Assembly: GCA_902795255.1 (NCBI GenBank)
Contig: CADBKS010000172.1
Coordinates: 1-6,430 of the forward strand
Length of the DNA: 6,430 nt
Source of the DNA: an uncultured Chloroflexota bacterium
Lineage (GTDB): Bacteria > Chloroflexota > Anaerolineae > Anaerolineales > Anaerolineaceae
Reading direction: 5' to 3'
Positions 1 to 4,570 of this stretch are shown here, piece after piece (position 1 is the stretch's first letter; the number at the start of each line of letters is the position of its first letter). A program made the position numbers and the translations under genes. The notes under the pieces were generated by a model. It saw only the letters and a list, made by a program, of their open reading frames with translations. It was not told the origin of the DNA and did no database searches.

Positions 1-169
1 CGGAAGCTTCCAGCTGAATCTGCTGATCACGGTCAAGCGTGAAAATTCCCATGATGGATTTTGCATCCACGGAATAATTTCCGACATGAAGCTGTGCTTC
101 AAAGCGGAACTGGCTCATGACGTTGACAAACTCGGCAACATCAGCAATTTCGGGAAGATAAACGGTGAT
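1..169 (-). other. HPr-like domain fused to the kinase C-terminus (partial)
   Basis: Residues about 383-438 of the kinase ORF read like the HPr-fold proteins of Bacillota. A strand-helix segment (ITVYLPEIADVAEFVNVMS) is followed by a glycine turn and the motif VDAKSIMGIFTLD (416-428). In B. subtilis HPr the matching stretch is LKSIMGVMSLG, where Ser46 is the HPr kinase/phosphorylase target; Ser420 (codon 58-56) sits in that place. The phosphocarrier motif around His15 (HARPA) is absent, with IADVA in its position, so PEP-dependent PTS transfer is not expected. The last strand of the kinase domain and the first strand of the HPr-like domain appear to share the same residues. The domain is cut by the window edge. 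The similarity is from recalled family patterns, not an alignment search. Confidence 0.75.
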
Positions 170-1315
170 CCTGGTCCCGAGACCTTCCCTGGTCAGGACG
201 TCGAAGCGGCCCCCGTGTTTGCTGATGATCCAGCGAGCGATCGCCAGCCCGAGCCCCGTACCGCCTGTGCCGCGGGCCCGGGAGCTGTCCGCACGGTAGA
301 AACGGTCGAAAATGTGCGGCAGGTCTTCATCCGAGATCCCGATCCCGGTGTCCTGCACGGTGAACCAGGGTACGCCGCTGCGGATCCCGGCACTCAGCAG
401 GATCGTCCCGTTTTCCGGCGTGTATTTTTTCGCGTTATCCAGCAGGATCCTGGCGGTCTGCTTGATCAGGGAGATGTCTCCGTGAGCCGGGATATTTTCT
501 TCCGCTTCGCAGCGGTAAATGTGTCCGGCGTCGATCATCACATATTCTTCATAAACTTCATGGATCATCTGTCCGAGATCGAAATCCGCAAATTTCATCT
601 TCGTTTTCCCATTGTCCCCGCGGGCAAGGAAGAGCAGCTGTTCGACCAGGTAGTTCATGTGTTCGGATTCTGTCTTGATCGCCTCGATCGACTCGGTCAG
701 GACCTTTTCATCGGTCTTTCCCCAGCGGTCGAGCATGTCGGCGTAGCCCTTAATGACGGCGATCGGGGTGCGCAGCTCATGGGAGGCATCGGAAACAAAT
801 CGGGTCTGCGCCCGGTAGGATTCCCGCATGCGTTCGATCAGGTTGTTTACAGCCAGCTCCAGACCGGCGAGCTGCTGGTCTCCGGTCGTCAGACGGGCAT
901 TTTCAGCGGTGGGGCTGATCTCATCGATCGCAGCTTCCAGGCGGAGAAATTTTTCCTCATCCAGATCCGTGTTCTGCGAACCGAGCTGCAGGGCGACTCT
1001 GGTGATCTCGTCCAGCGGTTTCAGCGTCCGGCGGATCGGCCTTGTTCCGAAAACAAGCTTGAACATCAGGATCACGGCTTCGGCGCGGAGCAGGATCGCG
1101 TATTTCTGCGTCGCGAGAATGAGTTTGAGTGTCCCGAAGATCGCTTCCGTACCGGTATCTGCGGGAAGCGGGATCACACCGTCTTTAAAATCAAAAAAAA
1201 TGAAGAAAATATCCAGTGCCAGAAACAGCAGGAAAACGCCCAGCAGTTCCGATACATTGATCTTCCATGCAATCGGTCCGGTGCGTATTTCTGTGTTTTT
1301 CTTTTTGTTTGCCAC
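1..1315 (-). CDS. Membrane sensor histidine kinase with C-terminal HPr-like domain (3' end beyond window)
   Basis: Sensor kinase expected to autophosphorylate on His and pass phosphate to the response regulator encoded just upstream. Translating the minus strand from GTG at 1315-1313 gives 438 residues with no stop before the window edge. A stop lies six codons upstream in frame, so GTG is the only common start nearby, preceded by AAGGA. One clear membrane segment spans about residues 22-43, and a weaker one about 72-89. A HAMP-like linker follows (about 90-160). The H-box SHELRTP has His179. The ATPase domain shows the N-box LLDNAKKY (Asn294), G1 DTGIGI (322-327), F-box FDRFYR (336-341) and G2 GTGGTGLGLAI (349-359). 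A normal kinase would end near LP (387-388), but the frame continues through about 50 more residues resembling HPr (see the domain entry). The extracytoplasmic loop is short (about 25-30 residues), so ligand sensing from outside looks limited. The kinase call is very secure; the total length is unknown. Confidence 0.95.
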   Translation of the reverse strand, partial: MANKKKNTEIRTGPIAWKINVSELLGVFLLFLALDIFFIFFDFKDGVIPLPADTGTEAIFGTLKLILATQKYAILLRAEAVILMFKLVFGTRPIRRTLKPLDEITRVALQLGSQNTDLDEEKFLRLEAAIDEISPTAENARLTTGDQQLAGLELAVNNLIERMRESYRAQTRFVSDASHELRTPIAVIKGYADMLDRWGKTDEKVLTESIEAIKTESEHMNYLVEQLLFLARGDNGKTKMKFADFDLGQMIHEVYEEYVMIDAGHIYRCEAEENIPAHGDISLIKQTARILLDNAKKYTPENGTILLSAGIRSGVPWFTVQDTGIGISDEDLPHIFDRFYRADSSRARGTGGTGLGLAIARWIISKHGGRFDVLTREGLGTRITVYLPEIADVAEFVNVMSQFRFEAQLHVGNYSVDAKSIMGIFTLDRDQQIQLEAS

Positions 1316-1322
1316 GGAAAGT

Positions 1323-2003
1323 TCAATCCTTGATCACATAGCCTACGCCGCGTACGGTCTGGATGATATGGACCCCGTAAACGTCGTCGAGTTTTGAACG
1401 GAGGTACCGGATGTAGACGTCCACGACGTTGGTTTCGCCCATGTAGTCATAGCCCCAGACCCTTTCAAGCAGGCTGCTGCGGGACATGACGATGTTCCTG
1501 TTTTCAAGCAGTGTCTGCAGCAGTGTGAACTCGCGTGCGGTCAGATCGATCAGGTCCGTCCCGTAGTGGACTTCATGGCGGCTGACGGAAAGGGACAACT
1601 CCCCGTGTGTCAGATCTCCTGCCTGGACCGGTGTGCTGTTCCCGCTGTGCCGCAGGACCAGACGGATGCGGGCCAGCAGTTCTTCGATGGCGAAGGGTTT
1701 GGTGATGTAATCGTCCGCACCGAGATCCAGCCCCGAAACTTTGTCCATGACCGCGTCGCGGGCAGTGAGCATGATCACCGGAACAGATGAAGTCCTGCGC
1801 AAACGGCGCAGGACTTCCAGACCGTTTAATCCGGGCAGCATGATGTCCAGCAGGACCAGATCATATTTTCCGCTTTCTGCTTCGGCGAGCCCTTCCCGGC
1901 CGTCGGTGCATTTTTCGACCTCATATCCTTCATGGACGAGTTCGAGCTCAATAAAGCGGGCGATTTTTTCTTCATCTTCAATGATCAGGATCTTACCGGA
2001 CAT
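1323..2003 (-). CDS. OmpR/PhoB-family response regulator (ArlR-like)
   Basis: DNA-binding response regulator of 226 aa, the normal length for the family. The receiver domain (about 1-120) has the acidic pair Glu9-Asp10, phospho-acceptor Asp53 (LLDIMLP), Thr80 (MLTAR) and Lys102 (TKPF). The C-terminal winged helix (about 128-226) has LTAREFTLLQTLLENRN, the recognition helix region ETNVVDVYIRYLRSKLD and the terminal TVRGVGYVI. It closely resembles ArlR/CsrR-type regulators, but that subgroup is a guess from memory. Its start lies 7 bp after the stop of the DUF4342 gene; the AAAGGAG ribosome site overlaps that stop. The partner kinase begins 7 bp after its own stop, so all three are very likely one transcript. 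It is the natural candidate to bind the 11-bp direct repeats at 2708-2740. Confidence 0.97.
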   Translation of the reverse strand: MSGKILIIEDEEKIARFIELELVHEGYEVEKCTDGREGLAEAESGKYDLVLLDIMLPGLNGLEVLRRLRRTSSVPVIMLTARDAVMDKVSGLDLGADDYITKPFAIEELLARIRLVLRHSGNSTPVQAGDLTHGELSLSVSRHEVHYGTDLIDLTAREFTLLQTLLENRNIVMSRSSLLERVWGYDYMGETNVVDVYIRYLRSKLDDVYGVHIIQTVRGVGYVIKD

Positions 2004-2010
2004 ATTGTTA

Positions 2011-2652
2011 TTACTCCTTTCGGTGCGGCTCCTCGTAGTCGATCACGTCATCATTCCGGCTGTTTCCCGAGGAATTGCGGCTGCTGCTGTAGGAATTCTT
2101 TACCCGGCTGACGAAGTCGGACGCGGAGTTTTCGGCTTTGTTGAGAATGCCGTTGATCATATCCCCGCCAAGATCCGGTCCGTGCAGGCGGAAGCGGAAT
2201 CCCAGAATGAACACCAGGATCAGAACGCCAACGGTCGGCCAGAAGGCGACGATCAGAAGCAGGACCGAAAGCCAGATCGGCAGTTCCAGAAAGATCTCGC
2301 CGCTTTGTTTGCAGATGACGAGTTCGTTGTCAGTGAGGATCCCTTTGATTTTTGAAAAGATACCGCGCAGGATCTTCCCGGTGGTTCCGGTTTCTCCGGC
2401 GGATCGGGCGGAACCGCGCGGTGCATCCGTGCGCTGCTGACGCTGCTGCTGTTCCTCTGAGCGGGCCTGCTGCTGCTGTTGTTCGGGATCCGTTGTGAAG
2501 TGACCGGAGCGGCTTTCCACTTTTCCGTTTCTTTCGAGCCAGACAGCGGCGTCCAGCAGATCCCATCCGGAGGATTCGAGAGCGATTTTTGCGTCTTCAA
2601 AGCTGACGCCCGTGCTTTTTACCAGTTTTTCTACAAGTTCAAAACGATCCAT
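2011..2652 (-). CDS. UBA-like / DUF4342 domain membrane protein
   Basis: A 213-aa protein of unknown biochemical role. Residues about 1-45 form a UBA/TS-N-like three-helix module (start DRFELVEKLVKSTGVS, then ALESSGWDLLDAAVWLE), a fold that binds protein partners such as ubiquitin in eukaryotes and EF-Tu in bacterial EF-Ts. A hydrophilic Gln/Arg-rich linker follows (58-75). Residues about 93-157 match DUF4342: GIFSKIKGILTDNELVI, then a Leu/Ile/Val-rich segment (about 124-152) that should cross or sit in the membrane. The tail (about 160-213) is Ser/Asn-rich and acidic at the end. It is the first gene of the operon, under the promoter at 2669-2697, with AGGAG at 2659-2663 before ATG. Its place before a regulator-kinase pair suggests an accessory or partner protein of that system; this is inference. 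Confidence 0.88.
   Translation of the reverse strand: MDRFELVEKLVKSTGVSFEDAKIALESSGWDLLDAAVWLERNGKVESRSGHFTTDPEQQQQQARSEEQQQRQQRTDAPRGSARSAGETGTTGKILRGIFSKIKGILTDNELVICKQSGEIFLELPIWLSVLLLIVAFWPTVGVLILVFILGFRFRLHGPDLGGDMINGILNKAENSASDFVSRVKNSYSSSRNSSGNSRNDDVIDYEEPHRKE
2467..2481 (-). repeat. CAG/CAA glutamine codon run
   Basis: Five consecutive Gln codons (one CAA, four CAG) encode residues 58-62 of the DUF4342 protein. A second Gln-rich group (QQQRQQ, about 2432-2452) follows a few codons on. Length changes by whole codons would keep the frame, so only the linker between the UBA-like and DUF4342 parts would vary. Confidence 0.6.
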
Positions 2653-2658
2653 GTTTCA

Positions 2659-2663
2659 CTCCT
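2659..2663 (-). promoter_or_regulatory. Shine-Dalgarno of the DUF4342 gene at the predicted transcript end
   Basis: AGGAG on the minus strand with a 6-nt spacer (GTGAAAC less the shared base) to ATG at 2652. It fixes the start of the operon's first gene. If the downstream -10 (2669-2674) is used, the transcript would begin around 2662, inside this site; the upstream TAAGAT copy (2683-2688) would leave a more ordinary leader of about 24 nt. Confidence 0.6.
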
Positions 2664-2668
2664 TTTTT

Positions 2669-2697
2669 ATCTTACATCATTTATCTTACAATATCAA
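2669..2697 (-). promoter_or_regulatory. Promoter of the DUF4342-regulator-kinase operon
   Basis: On the minus strand TTGATA (2697-2692) and TAAGAT (2674-2669) are separated by exactly 17 bp, a good sigma-A-type match (5/6 and 4/6). The segment TGTAAGATAAA occurs twice, 14 bp apart (2680-2690 and 2666-2676), so a second TAAGAT (2688-2683) offers an alternative -10. That copy has no good -35, but the tandem 11-bp repeats begin about 19 bp upstream of it, a layout typical of activator-dependent promoters. Confidence 0.65.
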
Positions 2698-2707
2698 GAT
2701 GAGGCGG

Positions 2708-2740
2708 AGATAATGAAAAGGTTAAAAACAGATTAGAAAC
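2708..2740 (-). promoter_or_regulatory. Three tandem 11-bp direct repeats, probable response-regulator box
   Basis: Plus-strand units AGATAATGAAA (2708-2718), AGGTTAAAAAC (2719-2729) and AGATTAGAAAC (2730-2740) abut without gaps. Units 2 and 3 agree at 9 of 11 bases; unit 1 agrees with unit 3 at 7 of 11. An 11-bp period is the known arrangement for OmpR/PhoB-family regulators, which bind as head-to-tail dimers. The array ends 10 bp upstream of the -35 of the operon that encodes such a regulator, so autoregulation is the simplest reading. The binding itself is inferred. Confidence 0.55.
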
Positions 2741-2755
2741 GCCGTATGACAGGAT

Positions 2756-2789
2756 AAAAAAACTTTCGGGAAGTGGGCTGCCTATCCCG
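2756..2789 (-). terminator. Rho-independent terminator after the ABC-type ATPase gene
   Basis: Reading the minus strand just past the ATPase stop, CGGGA (2789-2785) pairs with TCCCG (2771-2767). The loop can add a short inner GG/CC stem, and AAAG followed by seven T's (2762-2756) completes the signal. It separates the ATPase transcript from the two-component operon. Confidence 0.7.
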
Positions 2790-2796
2790 GCTGCGG

Positions 2797-3516
2797 TCAT
2801 TCCAGCAATTGCCGGACGAGCTGTTCCCGGTTGTTGATAAAAAGGGATGTGATCTGATAGCTGCCGGTTTCTTCATAAGCGCACGGATGGATCCCGTTCT
2901 CCCCGAAGTGCAGGATCTCGGCATCCGGGATCGCCGTAAGGATCGGGGAATGGGTGGCTATGATGAACTGTCCGCCGGCCTTTGCGCAGCGGGCGATCTC
3001 AATAAACATCGTCAGCTGGCGCTGCGGAGAAAGCGCTGCTTCCGGCTCATCCAGCAGGATCAGGCTGTTGGGCCGGAAGTTGTCCTGAGCTGTTTCCAGA
3101 AAGCTTTCCCCGTGGGATTTGCGGTGAAGGTGTTTGGCTTTTGATTCATCTTCTTCGCTGTATTCCTCTTCTTTGGTGGCCACATTATAGAAGCTTTCAG
3201 CCCGCAGGAAATACCCCCAGCCGGTGCGGACCGCTCCTTTTGAAAGACGGATCGCCCGGTACAGGACCGAATGGGTATCTTTTGTGGAGAAATTATAGTT
3301 CTTTGTTCCGCCTTCCGGATTGAAGCCGTAAGCTGCCGCGATGGCTTCCAGAAGGGTCGATTTACCGGAACCGTTTTCTCCGGTGAAAAAAGTGACCGCT
3401 TTGCTGAAGCGCAGCTCCGTGAGACCGCGGAGAGCCGGGATGGTCCGGAGATAGCTTGTTTCGGGGATCTTTTCCCAGTCGATCGTCAGTCCGCTGATCG
3501 GAAGTGTGCTGATCAT
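2797..3516 (-). CDS. Stand-alone ABC-type AAA ATPase, function unknown
   Basis: A 239-aa soluble nucleotide-binding protein of the predicted-ATPase type (AAA_15/AAA_21, COG3910-like). It has Walker A GENGSGKST (46-54), a signature-like SHGES (134-138), Walker B LILLDEPE (152-159) and a switch histidine in ATHSP (His189). A charged insert rich in Glu/Lys (about 115-133) lies between Walker A and the signature. There are no membrane segments, no transporter partner and no nuclease or TOPRIM domain, so transport or an OLD-type nuclease is unlikely. The chosen start is ATG at 3516-3514, preceded by AAAGGA with 8-nt spacing. The frame stays open 43 codons further upstream, but that part is low-complexity spacer overlapping strong hairpins and lacks a ribosome site. 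Such proteins are common in Bacillota chromosomes; nothing here reveals its substrate. No partner gene is adjacent. Confidence 0.9.
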   Translation of the reverse strand: MISTLPISGLTIDWEKIPETSYLRTIPALRGLTELRFSKAVTFFTGENGSGKSTLLEAIAAAYGFNPEGGTKNYNFSTKDTHSVLYRAIRLSKGAVRTGWGYFLRAESFYNVATKEEEYSEEDESKAKHLHRKSHGESFLETAQDNFRPNSLILLDEPEAALSPQRQLTMFIEIARCAKAGGQFIIATHSPILTAIPDAEILHFGENGIHPCAYEETGSYQITSLFINNREQLVRQLLE

Positions 3517-3546
3517 TTGAAATTTCCTTTCATGGTCTGAAAATGG

Positions 3547-3591
3547 CCCGCCGGGGAACAGACGATGTCGTGTAGCCCGTTTGCCGGCGGG
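3547..3591. repeat. Long inverted repeat (13-position stem)
   Basis: CCCGCCGG (3547-3554) pairs perfectly with CCGGCGGG (3584-3591). The stem extends inward through AAC/GTT with one G-G mismatch and one wobble. The loop (3560-3578) holds a small ACGA..TCGT palindrome. It lies 31 bp upstream of the ATPase start, in that gene's presumed leader. No U-tract follows on the minus strand. Confidence 0.55.
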
Positions 3592-3611
3592 GTAAGCTTT
3601 CCCCTGTTTTT
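3589..3611 (+). terminator. Plus-strand terminator-like hairpin (weak)
   Basis: GGGG, an interrupted AAGCTT core and CCCC (3589-3604) form a near-perfect palindrome, followed on the plus strand by TG and five T's. It shares G3589-G3591 with the preceding long inverted repeat, so both cannot form at once in one RNA. No plus-strand gene lies upstream, so its role is unclear and it may simply be a palindromic DNA site. Confidence 0.3.
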
Positions 3612-3618
3612 CATGGAA

Positions 3619-3651
3619 GAGCCATCGGTTCCATTCGCATACCAATGGCTC
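3619..3651. repeat. Strong 11-bp inverted repeat in the FmdE-ATPase spacer
   Basis: GAGCCATCGGT (3619-3629) and ACCAATGGCTC (3641-3651) are inverted copies with one mismatch that becomes a G-U or A-C pair depending on the strand; the loop is 11 bases. On the minus strand the mismatch is a U-G wobble, giving a continuous RNA stem. Neither side carries a T-run, so a standard terminator is unlikely. The 218-bp spacer (3517-3734) also holds smaller stems GCCGC/GCGGC (3665-3679) and CCGCA/TGCGG (3702-3719), and no convincing gene. Confidence 0.55.
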
Positions 3652-3734
3652 ATAATGAGACCCGGCCGCGGTCAGCGGCGGTTTCCTGTATCCGGTCTTT
3701 GCCGCAGCAGGAGATGCGGTTTGGTTTGGGTGCG

Positions 3735-4259
3735 TCAGACGTTGAAGCGGTCGTAGGTCTCAATGCAGTCGAGGCAGTAATACTCCCCGTTGACCAGCCT
3801 CACCCAGTTCTCACCGGTTTTTTCGCCGCAGCCGGCGCAGTGGTAAGAGCGGAAGATTTTCGCTTTTTCCGGAAGCGGACGCGCTTCCTTTACCGTGAAA
3901 AGTTCCTGCGGCTCATGGGCAAGAACGTACTGCATCGTGTCTTCAGTTCCCTGGGGAAGTTCATTGAAAACCAGACGGAAGGACTGTCCGCTGTCCCGGT
4001 CGTAAAAGGAAAAAGCCTGCTTGCCGCGTATGTGAAAGAGCAGATTGCCTTTGCCGATGCTGCAGCCTAAAAGGACCTGGACCGCATCTACGCCGCAGGC
4101 ATCGTTTTCCGCGACACAGACAAGTTCTTCATCTGTTGAAAATTCTTTTCCGAGAAGCTGCTGTGCATACCGCGCAGCCTGATAACCGATGGCAAGCCCT
4201 CCGCAGACGTGACCGTGAAAATCTTCGCAGCGCTTCCATGATGCTTCATCAATAGCCAT
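3735..4259 (-). CDS. FmdE-family protein with C-terminal zinc finger
   Basis: A 174-aa soluble protein of the FmdE family, named after formylmethanofuran dehydrogenase subunit E, although bacterial members are not part of that enzyme and their role is unclear. The family motif FHGHVCGGLAIG (14-25) supplies His15, His17 and Cys19 as likely metal ligands. NDACGVDAVQVLLGCSIGKGNL (52-73, with Cys55 and Cys66) and RGKQAFSFY (78-86) follow in the usual order. The C-terminal finger has CAGC (141-144) and CLDC (162-165), a four-cysteine zinc site. The start at 4259 is chosen because GGAGGAAG stands 5-6 nt before ATG and the family motif begins about 14 residues in; an open extension to 4538 has no family similarity. 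It is divergent from the YjjI-type gene across 311 bp. Many archaeal members have CPG where this has CGG. No clear terminator follows, so readthrough into the ATPase gene is possible. Confidence 0.9.
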   Translation of the reverse strand: MAIDEASWKRCEDFHGHVCGGLAIGYQAARYAQQLLGKEFSTDEELVCVAENDACGVDAVQVLLGCSIGKGNLLFHIRGKQAFSFYDRDSGQSFRLVFNELPQGTEDTMQYVLAHEPQELFTVKEARPLPEKAKIFRSYHCAGCGEKTGENWVRLVNGEYYCLDCIETYDRFNV

Positions 4260-4290
4260 TATTCTTCCTCCGGATCTATCAAAGTGTTGT

Positions 4291-4320
4291 GCCGCAGCTC
4301 CTTGAAAGGCGGCTTTTTTT
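4291..4320 (+). terminator. Terminator-like hairpin, plus orientation, inside the FmdE leader
   Basis: GCCGC (4291-4295) and GCGGC (4309-4313) enclose 13 bases with a small CCT/AGG inner stem and are followed by seven T's (4314-4320). It faces away from the FmdE gene and toward the YjjI-type gene, with no plus-strand gene before it. It could stop antisense transcription leaving the FmdE region, or be a leader structure on the other strand. Confidence 0.35.
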
Positions 4321-4352
4321 GTTCCGCTTTTCCGAAAAAACAGCATAGTATT

Positions 4353-4358
4353 ATTGTA
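4353..4358 (-). promoter_or_regulatory. Possible -10 element for the FmdE gene
   Basis: TACAAT on the minus strand (5/6 to consensus) in an AT-rich patch about 95 bp before the FmdE start. No good -35 stands 16-18 bp upstream, so an activator would be needed or the call is wrong. Confidence 0.25.
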
Positions 4359-4419
4359 ATTCATGAAAGCGGCGGAAAAAGATTTTCGCTGATATATGCA
4401 CAGCCTTCCGATTGGCGCG

Positions 4420-4470
4420 GGCATGCCTGCAGACTCATGTGCGGCCGGGGCGGCCGGGCGGCGCCATGTG
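4420..4470. repeat. GC-rich repeat patch in the divergent spacer
   Basis: Within the 311-bp spacer 4260-4570 lie the 8-bp palindrome GGCATGCC (4420-4427), two CATGTG copies 29 bp apart (4436-4441, 4465-4470) and, between them, repeated CGGCCGGG units ending in GGCGCC. This could be an operator region for one or both divergent genes. The rest of the spacer is AT-rich near the YjjI-type start (TAAAAT at 4520-4525 is a possible -10 without a good -35) and contains no convincing gene. Confidence 0.35.
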
Positions 4471-4559
4471 AAGCCTTCATTATAGACCGGAGGGAGCATA
4501 ACATCCCGGGAGCTTGTAGTAAAATAATAAGGATACATCCGTTTTTAAATGATTAATTT

Positions 4560-4564
4560 GAGGG
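4560..4564 (+). promoter_or_regulatory. Shine-Dalgarno of the YjjI-type gene
   Basis: GAGGG six bases before ATG 4571. It fixes the start; the protein also begins at about the expected distance from the first conserved segments. Confidence 0.7.
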
Positions 4565-4570
4565 ATCCAA

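Noticed and set aside
86..1333. 415-codon open frame on the plus strand
   Set aside because: It lies exactly antisense to the histidine kinase, which shows all kinase boxes in its own frame. The antisense translation has no recognisable domain, and its openness follows from codon bias.
2432..2481. CRISPR or tandem-repeat element from repeated CTG triplets
   Set aside because: It is a short in-frame Gln codon run within a coding linker, with no spacers or larger unit.
2797..3516. Defence-system ATPase (OLD/Gabija, Septu or retron type)
   Set aside because: There is no TOPRIM, HNH, reverse transcriptase or other effector domain in the gene or its neighbours. The 239-aa single-domain form is common as a housekeeping orphan.
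3517..3645. N-terminal extension of the ATPase frame (43 codons)
   Set aside because: It overlaps the strong inverted repeats, lacks a ribosome site, and the internal ATG at 3516 has AAAGGA at good spacing and gives the usual family length.
4260..4538. N-terminal extension of the FmdE frame (93 codons)
   Set aside because: It has no similarity to the family, covers the AT-rich leader and GC repeat patch, and a strong GGAGGAAG site stands before the internal ATG at 4259.
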